Positions 9,437-19,129 of a stretch of 64,000 nt of DNA are shown one piece after another. The translations under genes were made by a program, and so were the position numbers. Source of the stretch: Cellulomonas sp. Y8. GTDB taxonomy: Bacteria; Actinomycetota; Actinomycetes; Actinomycetales; Cellulomonadaceae. Numbering within the stretch: position 1 is the stretch's first letter; every line of letters begins with the position of its first letter. Below the pieces are notes generated by a model, which did no database searches, was not told the DNA's origin, and saw only the letters and a list, made by a program, of their open reading frames with translations. The stretch is taken from positions 3,720,001 to 3,784,000 of the forward strand of contig NZ_CP041203.1 of NCBI RefSeq assembly GCF_008033115.1. The letters are read 5' to 3'.

Positions 9437-9457
9437 GCCCCGGCACCCGCACGACGC

Positions 9458-9491
9458 GAGGGCCCCGCACCGTCACCGGTGCGGGGCCCTC
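9458..9491. terminator. Strong hairpin terminator after tig
   Basis: Fifteen-nt perfectly complementary arms (GAGGGCCCCGCACCG at 9458-9472 and its complement at 9477-9491) enclose a 4-nt loop, 22 nt after the tig stop. This implies clpP1 has its own promoter, for which TAGGGT at 9574-9579 is a candidate -10. Confidence 0.75.
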
Positions 9492-9616
9492 CGCGCGTCC
9501 CGGGCCGGGTGCACCCCCTGCGCCGACAGCGAAACGGGGCCCGACCGGGACTGATGCCGGGCGGGCCGGGCGTTAGGGTCGCTGACAAGCAACCAGTCCT
9601 GATCGAGGGAGCGTTC

Positions 9617-10237
9617 GTGAACGACCAGACGCCGGCCATCGCCCGGGCAGAGTCCGGGGGACTCGGCCTCAACGACTCCATCTACAACCGGCTCCTCAAG
9701 GAGCGGATCATCTGGCTGGGGTCGGAGGTCCGGGACGAGAACGCGAACGCCATCTGCGCCCAGATGATGCTGCTCGCGGCGGAGGACCCGGACAAGGACA
9801 TCTTCCTGTACATCAACTCGCCCGGCGGCTCGATCACCGCGGGCATGGCGATCTACGACACCATGCAGTACATCCAGCCGGACGTCGCCACGGTGGCCAT
9901 GGGCATGGCGGCCTCGATGGGGCAGTTCCTGCTCTCCTCGGGCGCCAAGGGCAAGCGCTACGCCACCCCGCACGCCCGCGTGATGATGCACCAGCCCTCC
10001 GGCGGCATCGGCGGCACCGCCACCGACGTGCGCATCAACGCCCAGCTGATCCTGCACATGAAGACGGTGCTCGCGGAGCTGATCGCCGAGCAGACCGGCA
10101 AGTCGGTCGAGCAGATCACGGCGGACTCGGACCGCGACCGCTGGTTCACCGCCCCCGAGGCCCTCGAGTACGGGTTCGTCGACAAGGTCGTCACCCACGC
10201 CGGCGCCGTCACCGGCGGCGGCGGCACCGCGGCCTGA
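9617..10237 (+). CDS. clpP1: ATP-dependent Clp protease proteolytic subunit 1
   Basis: This 206-residue serine peptidase is the proteolytic chamber subunit that works with ClpX or ClpC. The catalytic Ser100 lies in GMAASMGQ, His125 in MMHQPSGG, and Asp174 follows in SDRDRWF. The [14 protein letters not shown] oxyanion and head region is intact. The GTG start at 9617 has AGGGAG seven nt upstream; earlier in-frame codons lack homology. Actinobacteria carry two ClpP paralogues that form a mixed tetradecamer, and clpP2 follows after 41 nt. Confidence 0.96.
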   Translation: MNDQTPAIARAESGGLGLNDSIYNRLLKERIIWLGSEVRDENANAICAQMMLLAAEDPDKDIFLYINSPGGSITAGMAIYDTMQYIQPDVATVAMGMAASMGQFLLSSGAKGKRYATPHARVMMHQPSGGIGGTATDVRINAQLILHMKTVLAELIAEQTGKSVEQITADSDRDRWFTAPEALEYGFVDKVVTHAGAVTGGGGTAA

Positions 10238-10278
10238 CCGACCCCCGCCGACCAGAACAGACCTCGTAAGGAGAACTC

Positions 10279-10989
10279 GTGAGCACCGAGTCGCAGTTCA
10301 TCGCCCGCGCCGGGCGCCTCGCCGGCGGCTGGGGCGGCACCGCCGGGTCCGTCGCGACCTCGCCGTCGTCCCGCTACGTGCTGCCCCAGTTCGAGGAGCG
10401 CACGGCGTACGGCTTCAAGCGGCAGGACCCGTACACCAAGCTGTTCGAGGACCGGATCATCTTCCTCGGCGTGCAGGTGGACGACGCCTCCGCGGACGAC
10501 ATCATGGCCCAGCTGCTGGTCCTGGAGTCGACCGACCCCGACGGCGTCATCACGCTCTACATCAACTCGCCCGGCGGCTCGTTCACCGCGCTGACCGCGA
10601 TCTACGACACGATGCAGTACATCAAGCCGCAGATCCAGACGGTGTGCCTCGGCCAGGCGGCCTCGGCCGCCGCGGTCCTGCTGGCCGCGGGCACCCCGGG
10701 CAAGCGCCTGGCGCTGCCGAACGCCCGCGTGCTGATCCACCAGCCCGCGATGGAGGGCGGCGGCTACGCCCAGGCGTCGGACATCGAGATCCACGCCAAC
10801 GAGCTGATCCGGATGCGCGAGTGGCTCGAGGAGACCATCGCGCACCACACCGGCCAGCCGCTGGACAAGGTCCGTCAGGACATCGAGCGCGACAAGATCC
10901 TCACCGCCAAGCAGGCGCACGAGTACGGGATCGTCGACCAGGTGCTCGAGAGCCGCAAGGGCGCGATCGCGACCCGCGTCGAGCCGTGA
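10279..10989 (+). CDS. clpP2: ATP-dependent Clp protease proteolytic subunit 2
   Basis: This 236-residue ClpP paralogue has an N-terminal extension of about 40 residues compared with ClpP1. Catalytic Ser129 is in LGQAASAA and His154 in [11 protein letters not shown]; the [13 protein letters not shown] segment is conserved. The GTG start at 10279 is set by a clear AAGGAG site. It is transcribed with clpP1 and probably assembles with it into the ClpP1P2 complex known from Mycobacterium. A hairpin follows the stop, and clpX comes after a 257-nt gap. Confidence 0.96.
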   Translation: MSTESQFIARAGRLAGGWGGTAGSVATSPSSRYVLPQFEERTAYGFKRQDPYTKLFEDRIIFLGVQVDDASADDIMAQLLVLESTDPDGVITLYINSPGGSFTALTAIYDTMQYIKPQIQTVCLGQAASAAAVLLAAGTPGKRLALPNARVLIHQPAMEGGGYAQASDIEIHANELIRMREWLEETIAHHTGQPLDKVRQDIERDKILTAKQAHEYGIVDQVLESRKGAIATRVEP

Positions 10990-10996
10990 CGCCGCC

Positions 10997-11017
10997 CGGG
11001 GGCCGCTGAGGCCCCCG
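10997..11017. terminator. Hairpin terminator after clpP2
   Basis: CGGGGGCC (10997-11004) pairs with GGCCCCCG (11010-11017) around a 5-nt loop, 8 nt after the clpP2 stop. A second, longer-looped hairpin (12-bp arms at 11027-11038 and 11062-11073) follows immediately. Confidence 0.6.
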
Positions 11018-11130
11018 CGGCACCCCGCGCGCCCCGCCGCGACCGCCTCCAGGGTGGCCGTGGCGGGGCGCGCGAGCACCGCCGGACGGGCGAACCCGTC
11101 CGACACGCCCGGCGCCCGGTGCGTGGCGGG

Positions 11131-11159
11131 CTGACACCGGGCCCGCCGTGGTGTGCAAT
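11131..11159 (+). promoter_or_regulatory. Candidate clpX promoter
   Basis: CTGACA (11131-11136) and TGCAAT (11154-11159) are 17 nt apart and lie after the clpP2 terminators, about 90 nt before the clpX start. The spacing fits a vegetative promoter; the boxes are imperfect. Confidence 0.4.
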
Positions 11160-11246
11160 GGACCGATGGGCGGTCGGCCGTGGTCGGCCCGCCCGGGAGC
11201 GCAGTGACTCGCGACCGACCGGTCGCACCGAGGGAAGGGGACGCAC

Positions 11247-12533
<1,287 letters not shown>

Positions 12534-12537
12534 CCTC

Positions 12538-12572
12538 GTCGTCACGCCCCCTACGATCGGGGGCGTGACGAC
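12538..12572. promoter_or_regulatory. Hairpin with embedded -10 box over the chorismate mutase start
   Basis: Perfect 14-nt arms (12538-12551 and 12559-12572) flank a 7-nt loop. The loop contains TACGAT (12552-12557), a good actinobacterial -10, placed 7 nt before the GTG at 12565. The element could end clpX transcription, drive a leaderless chorismate mutase transcript, or both. The symmetry also makes it a possible operator. Confidence 0.6.
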
Positions 12573-12930
12573 TTCCAGCACCCCGGCCGGCACCCCCGCG
12601 CTCCCGCCCGAGCTCGCGCGCCTGCGCGGCAGCATCGACAACATCGACGCGGCCCTCGTCCACCTGCTCGCGGAGCGGTTCAAGGCGACGCAGCAGGTCG
12701 GCGTGCTCAAGGCCCGGCTCGGGCTGCCCGCGTCCGACCCGGGCCGCGAGGCGCGCCAGGTGGCGCGGCTGCGGGACCTCGCGCACCAGGCCGACCTCGA
12801 CCCGGTGTTCGCGGAGAAGTTCCTCGCGTTCATCGTCGAGGAGGTCATCCGGCACCACGAGGAGATCGCGGCAGGGCCGGACGGCCAGCGCGCCCCGGCG
12901 ACGGCCTCGGACGACCCGGTCACCGACTGA
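12565..12930 (+). CDS. Chorismate mutase, AroQ (type II) class
   Basis: This 121-residue all-helical protein converts chorismate to prephenate in Phe/Tyr synthesis. The family core is clear: LARLRGSIDNIDAALVHLLAERF, then VGVLKARLGLP, RxxR-type residues in GREARQVARLRDLA, and FAEKFLAFIVEEVIRHHEE near the end. The stand-alone, cytosolic form (no signal peptide) is typical of actinobacteria, where activity often depends on complex formation with DAHP synthase. The GTG start coincides with the predicted transcript start, so translation is probably leaderless. Confidence 0.9.
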   Translation: MTTSSTPAGTPALPPELARLRGSIDNIDAALVHLLAERFKATQQVGVLKARLGLPASDPGREARQVARLRDLAHQADLDPVFAEKFLAFIVEEVIRHHEEIAAGPDGQRAPATASDDPVTD

Positions 12931-13094
12931 CCGCCGCGGTCCGCGAGGCGCCCGGCCGGGAACTCGCCGCCCTCCGGGGTGGCGCGGTGCGACTGGCTGT
13001 CAGAGGGTGGGAGGGGTCAGGACCGGTCGGTCGGTGCGGCCCGGACGGCGCTGCGCCGGCACGACCCACGCAACCGGACCCTCGGAGGTCGCTC

Positions 13095-14297
13095 GTGGAA
13101 CTGCACTGGCTCAAGCCCCTGCTCGGACGTCCCGCCCCGTTCATCACCATCCACCTCGACGCGACGCGTGCCGACGCGTCCGGCGACGAGGAGGTCGCGG
13201 GCCGGTGGCGGGCCCTGCGCAAGGAGCTGGAGCGCTCGGGGGCGGCCGCGGCCGTGCTGGACGAGATCGAGGAGCGGGTGACCCGGCCCACCGGGGTCGC
13301 CGGCCCGCACGGGCGGGTGTTGATCGCGGACGCCGAGGGCGTCGTCGTGGACCGCGTGCTCAAGGAGTCCCCGGCGCAGTCGACCGCGCACCTGGACGAC
13401 GTGCCGGTGCTGCTGCCGGCGGTGCGCGCCGCGGACCAGGCCACGCGGTTCCTGCTGGTCGAGGTCGACCGGCAGGGCGCGGACCTCACCTGGTCCGACG
13501 GCTCGGGCCTGCGCACCGCGCAGAAGGAGTCCGTCGAGGGCGACCACGACGAGCTCCGCAAGGTCAAGGAGAGCGGCGACGGCTGGAAGGCCCGGCGGGT
13601 GCAGATGCGCGCCGAGGACTCCTGGGAGCGCAACGCCGAGACGGTCGCCGCCGAGCTCGACAAGCAGGTGGTCGAGAAGAAGCCCGAGATCGTCCTCGTC
13701 ACCGGTGACGTCCGTGCGGTCTCGCTGCTCTGCCACGCGGTGGCGCCGCGGACCAAGGACGTCCTCGTCGAGGTCCCGGGCGGCTCCCGCGCCGACGGCG
13801 TCAAGCAGGACGTGTTCCACCAGCGGGTCGCCGAGGCGCTCGAGGCGTTCCGGCAGCGCCGGCGCGAGGAGACCCTCGCGCGCTACCGCGAGGAGCTCGG
13901 CCGCGGGGGAGCGGCGGTCACCTCCGTCGACGACGTGGTCACCGTGCTGCAGCGCGGCCAGGTCCGCGAGCTCGTCCTGCACGAGGACGTCACGCTGCCC
14001 GGCTCGGCGCTCGGCGACCGGCAGCTGTGGGTCGGCCCGGACCCGCTGCAGATCGCGTCCAGCGAGGACGACCTGGCCGGCATCGGCGTCACCGAGGGCG
14101 CGCGGCGGATGCCCGCCGACGTGGCGCTGCTGCGCGCCGCGCTCGGGCAGGACGCCGGGCTCGCGATCGCGCTCGACGGGCAGGTCGAGGCGGTCGACGG
14201 GGTGGGCGCGGTGCTGCGCTACACGGACGGGTCGACGCCGAGCGAGGCGGTGCCCACGCAGTCGGCCGACCAGCGCCGGCTGCACGACGTGGTCTGA
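13095..14297 (+). CDS. Vms1/Ankzf1-family (baeRF-type) protein, Rv2629-like
   Basis: This 400-residue protein starts at GTG 13095 (MELHWLKPLLGRPAPFITIHLD) behind a GGAGG site. It resembles the actinobacterial Rv2629 group, now placed with Vms1/Ankzf1 and bacterial eRF1-like (baeRF) proteins. Those are suspected peptidyl-tRNA or ribosome-rescue factors. Visible features are an N-terminal alpha/beta domain, the central motif GDGWKARRVQMRAEDSWERNAE, an eRF1-like strand-turn (IVLVTGDVRAVSLLCHAV), and a C-terminal helical region (RYREELGRGGAAVTSVDDV). A GGQ peptide-release tripeptide is not seen. The family call is from memory of the Rv2629 pattern, and the biochemical role is open. Confidence 0.7.
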   Translation: MELHWLKPLLGRPAPFITIHLDATRADASGDEEVAGRWRALRKELERSGAAAAVLDEIEERVTRPTGVAGPHGRVLIADAEGVVVDRVLKESPAQSTAHLDDVPVLLPAVRAADQATRFLLVEVDRQGADLTWSDGSGLRTAQKESVEGDHDELRKVKESGDGWKARRVQMRAEDSWERNAETVAAELDKQVVEKKPEIVLVTGDVRAVSLLCHAVAPRTKDVLVEVPGGSRADGVKQDVFHQRVAEALEAFRQRRREETLARYREELGRGGAAVTSVDDVVTVLQRGQVRELVLHEDVTLPGSALGDRQLWVGPDPLQIASSEDDLAGIGVTEGARRMPADVALLRAALGQDAGLAIALDGQVEAVDGVGAVLRYTDGSTPSEAVPTQSADQRRLHDVV

Positions 14298-14315
14298 TCC
14301 CGCGAGTCCCCCGGA

Positions 14316-14370
14316 CAGTGGAAGGTTCTGACCGGCGCGCGCACGGCGTGTCGGTCAGAACCTTCCACTG
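14316..14370. repeat. Long intergenic hairpin, element A copy 1 (likely bidirectional terminator)
   Basis: Nineteen-nt perfectly complementary arms (14316-14334 and 14352-14370) surround a 17-nt loop. The element lies between convergent genes. Its inner 51 nt (14318-14368) align without gaps to the element at 45900-45950, with compensatory changes in the stem. Confidence 0.8.
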
Positions 14371-14389
14371 AAAGCGCGCGGAGGCGCGG

Positions 14390-16205
14390 TCAGTGCTCCC
14401 GGGTGTCGACGTAGAGCTCCTCGACGTCGGCCGCGAAGTCCTTGAGCACCAGCGCGCGCTTCACCTTGAGCGACGGGGTCAGGTAGCCGTTCGCCTCGGT
14501 GAAGTCGCCGTCGAGCACGCGCACCTTGCGGATGGACTCCGCGCGGGACACGGCCTCGTTGGCGCGCGCGGCGGCGCGGTCGAGGGCCGCCAGCACCTCG
14601 GGGTGCCTCCCCGCGGCGCGGACGTCCATCGGCGGCAGGCCGTGCATGGACAGCCAGCCGGGGAGCATGTCGGCGTCGAGGGTGACCAGCGCGCCGATGA
14701 ACGGGCGGCCGTCGCCGACGACGACGACCTGGCTGACCAGCGGGTGGCCGCGGAACCGGTCCTCCAGCACGGCGGGCGCGACGTTCTTGCCGCCCGCGGT
14801 GACGATGAGCTCCTTGGCGCGGCCCGTGAGCCGCAGGTAGCCGTCGTCGTCCAGGGTGCCGATGTCCCCGGTCGCGAACCAGCCGTCGGCGTCCAGCACC
14901 TCGGCGGTGGCCGCGGCGTTGTCGTGGTAGCCGCGGAACACGTGCGGGCCCTTCGCGAACACGTTGCCGTCGTCGTCGACCCGCAGCGACGTGCCGGGGT
15001 ACGCGGGGCCGACGGTGCCGATCTTGATGAGCCCGGGGCGGTTGACCGCGGACGGCGCGGTGGTCTCCGTCAGGCCGTAGCCCTCGAGCACCACGAGGCC
15101 GAGACCGCGGTAGTAGTGGCCCAGCCGCTCGCCCAGCGGGGCGCCGCCCGAGATCGCGTACCGCAGCGAGCCGCCCATCGCGTCCCGGAGCTTGCGCAGC
15201 ACCAGGGACGACGCCAGGGCGTGCGCGGCCTTGAGCTGCGCGGACGGCCCGGAGGCGGTGTCGAGGGCGCGGGAGTAGGTGATGGACACCTTGGCGGCCC
15301 AGCGGAACAGCTTGAGCTTCGCGCCGTGGCCGGCCTTCTGCTCGGCGGAGTTGTAGACCTTCTCGAACACCCGCGGGACGGCCAGGATGTACGTCGGCCG
15401 GAACGACGCGAAGTCGGCGAGCAGGTTCCGGGTGTCGGGCGTGTGGCCCAGCGGGGAGCCCGCCTCGATCGCGACCATCTGGATGAAACGCGCGAACACG
15501 TGCGCGAGCGGCATGAACAGCAGGGTGCGGGACCCCGGGGTCGCGCACACCTCGGTCAGCGCGGCGACGCCGTTGCGGGCGTTGTCGACGAAGTTCCCGT
15601 GGCTGAGCTCGACGCCCTTGGGCCGGCCCGTCGTGCCCGAGGTGTAGATGATCGTCGCGAGGTCCGCGGCGGTGGCCAGGGACCGGCGGCGCTCGATCTC
15701 GGCGTCCTCGACGCCGGTCCCGGCCGCGACCAGGTCGGCGAGCCCGCCCTCGTCGACCACGACGACCTCGCGCACGGCAGGCACGGCGTCGCGCACGTGG
15801 CCGACGACCGCGGCGTGCGCGGCGGTCTCGACGACGACGAGCGAGGCGCCGGAGTTCGACAGGATCCACTCGACCTGCTCGGCCGAGGACGTCTCGTAGA
15901 CCGGCACGCCGACGCCGCCGGCGAACCACACCGCGAAGTCGGTGAGCGTCCACTCGTAGCGGGTGCGGGACATGATCGCGACGCGGTCGCCGCGGCTCGA
16001 GCCCCTGCGCGACCAGGCCCTTCGCGAGGGCGGTCACCTCGCGGACGAACTCGGCGACCGTCACCGGCGCCCACGAGCCGCCGAGCCCGGTCGAGCGCTC
16101 GAAGATCACGCTCGACGCACCGCGGGCCAGGCGCCGCAGCAGCAGGCCGGGCACGTTGAGCGCGGGGTCGTGCGGGGCGGGCGTGTCGGCGCTGAACTCG
16201 CGCAT
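14390..16205 (-). CDS. Long-chain fatty-acid--CoA ligase (AMP-dependent synthetase), apparent frameshift
   Basis: The family activates fatty acids as acyl-AMP and then acyl-CoA. The natural N-terminus starts at ATG 16205 (MREFSADTPAPHDPALNVPG). It runs to LAKGLVAQGLEP, and the frame breaks at 15989-15997. The rest is in another frame (GDRVAIMSRTRYEWTL onward) to 14390. Deleting one base in CCGCGG at 15990-15995 gives a continuous protein of about 604 residues. The AMP-binding motif TIIYTSGTTGRPKG, GYGLTETTA, TGDIG and a final K in LTPSLKVKR are intact. As sequenced, translation could only restart at an internal codon such as ATG 15973, losing about 75 residues. Confidence 0.85.
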
Positions 16206-16323
16206 CGGTGCTCCTGGTGCGGGGGTCGGGGGACCGGGGCGCGCACCGCGCTGACGAGCGGCGACGACCGTTCGCGCCATGCTATCGGCCGCCTGAGCGC
16301 CCACCCGGGACCCGGGACGACAA

Positions 16324-16363
16324 GACCGGGCCGCCGGGATCGTGGGATCCCGACGACCCGGTC
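16324..16363. terminator. Terminator of the polar amino acid ABC operon
   Basis: Eighteen-nt arms (16324-16341 and 16346-16363, two G-T wobbles) enclose a GTGG loop. It lies just past the stop of the minus-strand ATPase gene. Confidence 0.7.
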
Positions 16364-16396
16364 GGGGTCGTGCGTGGCGCGGCGGCGCGCCGGGTG

Positions 16397-17173
16397 TCAG
16401 GCCACGTCGGTGTGCGTCGGGTCCAGCACCCGCTGCAGGAACGTCTGCGTGCGCGCCTCCCGCGGCGCCCCGATGACCTGGTCCGCGGGGCCGTCCTCGA
16501 CGATCACGCCGCCGTCCATGAAGACCACGCGATCGCCCACGTCGCGCGCGAACGCCATCTCGTGCGTCACCACGATCATCGTCATGCCACCGTCGGCGAG
16601 GTCCCGCATGACGCCGAGCACGTCGCCGACGAGCTCCGGGTCGAGGGCGGAGGTCGGCTCGTCGAAGAGCATGAGCTGCGGGTCCATCGACAGCGCCCGG
16701 GCGATCGCGACCCGCTGCTGCTGCCCGCCGGACAGCTGCGCCGGGTGCGCGTCCGCGCGGTCCGCCAGGCCGACGCGCTCGAGGTTGGCGCGGGCGATCC
16801 GGTCCGCCTCCGCCGCGGAGCGCTTGAGCACGCCCCGCTGGGCCATCGTGCAGTTCTCCAGCACGGTCTTGTGCGCGAAGAGGTTGAACTGCTGGAACAC
16901 CATCCCGACGTGCGTCCGGACCTGGTCGATGTCGACGTCCGGGTCGGTCACGTCGACGCCCAGCACCTCGACGGCGCCGCCCGTCGGCTCCTCCAGCAGG
17001 TTCACGCAGCGCAGCAGGGTCGACTTGCCGGAGCCCGACGGGCCGATCACGCAGACGACCTCGCCGGCGTGCACGTACAGGTCGATGCCGGTGAGCACCT
17101 CGCGCTCGCCGAACGCCTTGCGGAGGCCGGCGATCCGGACCACGGGGGCGCCGGTCGGTGCGGCGGCGGTCAT
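16397..17173 (-). CDS. Polar amino acid ABC transporter ATP-binding protein
   Basis: This 258-residue GlnQ/HisP-type ATPase has Walker [11 protein letters not shown]-loop [11 protein letters not shown] signature LSGGQQQR, Walker [14 protein letters not shown] and switch His in VVTHEM. It energises uptake through the permease encoded just upstream. The ATG overlaps the permease stop (ATGA), indicating translational coupling. It is the last gene of the operon and is followed by a strong hairpin. Confidence 0.94.
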   Translation of the reverse strand: MTAAAPTGAPVVRIAGLRKAFGEREVLTGIDLYVHAGEVVCVIGPSGSGKSTLLRCVNLLEEPTGGAVEVLGVDVTDPDVDIDQVRTHVGMVFQQFNLFAHKTVLENCTMAQRGVLKRSAAEADRIARANLERVGLADRADAHPAQLSGGQQQRVAIARALSMDPQLMLFDEPTSALDPELVGDVLGVMRDLADGGMTMIVVTHEMAFARDVGDRVVFMDGGVIVEDGPADQVIGAPREARTQTFLQRVLDPTHTDVA

Positions 17174-18012
17174 GTGCGGCTCCTCGCGCCGGTGCGCTTC
17201 TCCAGGTACCGCGCGAGCTGGCCCAGGGGGAGCGTGATGAGCAGGTAGCAGGCGCCGATGAGGAACAGCGGCGTCAGGCCGCCCTGCGCGCTGTTGAGCG
17301 CGTCGCGGCCGATCTTGGTGAGGTCGTACTGGCTGACGGCCAGGCCGAGCAGGAACACGAGCGAGGTGTCCTTCGTCAGCAGGATCAGCTCGTTCGTCAT
17401 CGGCGGCAGCACGATCCGGAACGCCTGCGGGACGACCACCTGGCGCAGCGTGCGGCCGTGGGACATGCCGAGCGAGCGCGCGGCCTCCACCTGGCCCTTC
17501 GGCACGGCCTGCAGACCGGCGCGCAGCGTCTCCGCGATGTAGGCGGCGGAGACCAGGCCGAGCGCGAGCGCGGCCTTCGTCGTGACCGACGGGATGTTCA
17601 CGCCGAACGCGATCGGCACGGCGTAGCCGAACGAGATCACGACCAGCAGCGCCGGGATGCCGCGGAAGAACTCGATGTAGACGATCGCGATCCACCGGTA
17701 CAGCGCGACCGACGACATCCGCATCAGGGCGAGGGCCGTGCCGAGCGACAGGCCCACCGCGAACCCGGCCGCGGTGTACGTGATCGTGTTGAGGAACGCC
17801 CGCGGCAGCTGCGGGGCGATCGCCGCGATGGCGTCGGTGTTGAAGAAGTTCGTCCCGACGTTCTCCCAGTCGATCGCCAGCGCGACCGCCACCAGGACGA
17901 CCACGAGCAGCGCGTACTGGGCGAGCCGGAAGACCCGCGCGCGCCGGCGCGGGCTCCACCGGCGCCGGGACGCGGGAAGCGTCCCGGGCGCCGGCGTGGA
18001 CGTGGTCGTCAC
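17170..18012 (-). CDS. Polar amino acid ABC transporter permease
   Basis: This 280-residue HisM/GlnP-type permease starts with an Arg-rich N-terminus. About five to six helices follow (first at [15 protein letters not shown]). The coupling loop has the pattern [29 protein letters not shown], matching the EAA motif. It forms the membrane channel for the adjacent ATPase and binding protein. The GTG start lies one nt past the binding-protein stop, and its own stop overlaps the ATPase start. Confidence 0.93.
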   Translation of the reverse strand: MTTTSTPAPGTLPASRRRWSPRRRARVFRLAQYALLVVVLVAVALAIDWENVGTNFFNTDAIAAIAPQLPRAFLNTITYTAAGFAVGLSLGTALALMRMSSVALYRWIAIVYIEFFRGIPALLVVISFGYAVPIAFGVNIPSVTTKAALALGLVSAAYIAETLRAGLQAVPKGQVEAARSLGMSHGRTLRQVVVPQAFRIVLPPMTNELILLTKDTSLVFLLGLAVSQYDLTKIGRDALNSAQGGLTPLFLIGACYLLITLPLGQLARYLEKRTGARSRT

Positions 18013-18013
18013 G

Positions 18014-18838
18014 TCAGCCGTCCGACGGGCTCGGCGACGCCGACGCGGTCTCCGAGCTCATCGGCGCGGTGCCGATGTACTGGGTGTAGAGCTCGTCGTA
18101 GGTGCCGTCCTCGCGGATCCGCTCCAGGGTGGCGTTGATCTGGTCGAGCAGCGCGGTGTTGCCCTGCTTCACGCCCAGGCCGTACTGCTCGCCGGTCGAG
18201 AAGTTCGCGCTGACCTCGAAGCCCTCGGAGACGTACGGGCCGAGCACCGCGATGTCGTTGACGACCGCGTCGACCTGGCCGGTCTTGAGCGCCTGGATCT
18301 GCAGGCCGAGGTCCTCGAACTGGACGGTCTGCAGGCCGTTGTCGGTGGCCCAGGTCTCGCCGGTCGTGGCCTGCTGGACGCCGACGGTCTTGCCCTCGAG
18401 GGTCTCCACCGAGTCGATGTCCGAGCCCTCGGGGACCAGCAGGCCCTGGTCGGCGTCGAAGTACGGGTCGGAGAAGTCGATCTTCTGCTGCCGCTCGGGG
18501 GTGATGGTGATGCCCGAGGCGACGACGTCGCAGTTGTCCGTGTTGAGGTCCGCGCCGGACTGGATGCCCTCGAACGGGGTCACCTTGGTGGTGAGCGTGA
18601 CGCCCAGGTCGGTGGCGACCTCGTTGACGATCGCGATGTCGAGGCCGACGACCTCGCCGTCCTCCTCGTACTCGAACGGCTCGTAGGGCGGGTTCGTGCA
18701 GAGGGTGAGGGTGCCGTCGCTGACGAGCTGGACCCCGCCGTCGGACGAGGCGGCGTCGTCGCCGCTGCCGCCGCAGGAGGCGAGCAGCAGCGCCGCCGCG
18801 ACGGCGGCGGGCAGGGCGGCGAGGGTGCGGGTGCGCAT
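18014..18838 (-). CDS. Polar amino acid ABC transporter substrate-binding lipoprotein
   Basis: This 274-residue lipoprotein has signal peptide MRTRTLAALPAAVAAALLLA and lipobox Cys22 (LASCGG). The SBP_bac_3 fold is recognisable from GTLTLCTNPPYEPFEY, VGLDIAIVNEVA, GITITPERQQKIDFSDPYF, and the lobe motif GKTVGVQQATTGETW. This pattern suits Glu/Gln or another polar amino acid; the exact ligand is not predictable. It is the first gene of a three-gene operon. An A/T-rich patch upstream carries a minus-strand TATAGT (18873-18878) that fits a -10 box. Confidence 0.93.
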   Translation of the reverse strand: MRTRTLAALPAAVAAALLLASCGGSGDDAASSDGGVQLVSDGTLTLCTNPPYEPFEYEEDGEVVGLDIAIVNEVATDLGVTLTTKVTPFEGIQSGADLNTDNCDVVASGITITPERQQKIDFSDPYFDADQGLLVPEGSDIDSVETLEGKTVGVQQATTGETWATDNGLQTVQFEDLGLQIQALKTGQVDAVVNDIAVLGPYVSEGFEVSANFSTGEQYGLGVKQGNTALLDQINATLERIREDGTYDELYTQYIGTAPMSSETASASPSPSDG

Positions 18839-18982
18839 GGGTGACTCCTGGTGGGGGAAGACCGGCCGCAAGACTATACATTCGCGACGATACGTATGCA
18901 TAACCAGTCCCGGTGGGGACGAGAGTCCCAGACTGCCACGCCGGCGCGCACCCGCACCCCGCGCGGGAACCGGGCGTGAACG

Positions 18983-19040
18983 CCACCCGATCCTCGCGCC
19001 ACCCACCGATCCGGCGGGTGGCGGCGCGAGAATCCGGTGG
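18983..19040. repeat. Long intergenic hairpin, element B copy 1
   Basis: Arms 18983-19000 and 19023-19040 pair at 16 of 18 positions around an inner imperfect stem-loop. Arms share CACCCGAT(C/T)CTCGCG and GCGAGAATC with the element at 57857-57928. It lies between the binding-protein promoter and the valS terminator. A second inverted repeat (9-nt arms, 19049-19057 and 19068-19076) follows. Confidence 0.65.
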
Positions 19041-19079
19041 GGACCGGGGCGTCTGCGCGGGCGGCCCCGCAGACGCCGC

Positions 19080-19111
19080 GAGGGCGCACCCCCGCGCGGG
19101 GGTGCGCCCTC
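19080..19111. terminator. valS terminator
   Basis: Fifteen-nt perfectly complementary arms (19080-19094 and 19097-19111), almost without loop, start 18 nt beyond the valS stop on the minus strand. Confidence 0.75.
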
Positions 19112-19129
19112 GTCGTGCGCGTGGCGCCG

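Noticed and set aside
9574..9592. ClgR-like box (CGCTGACAAGC) ahead of clpP1
   Set aside because: The half-site spacing does not match the known CGC-N5-GCG pattern, and one half is degenerate. Too weak to call.
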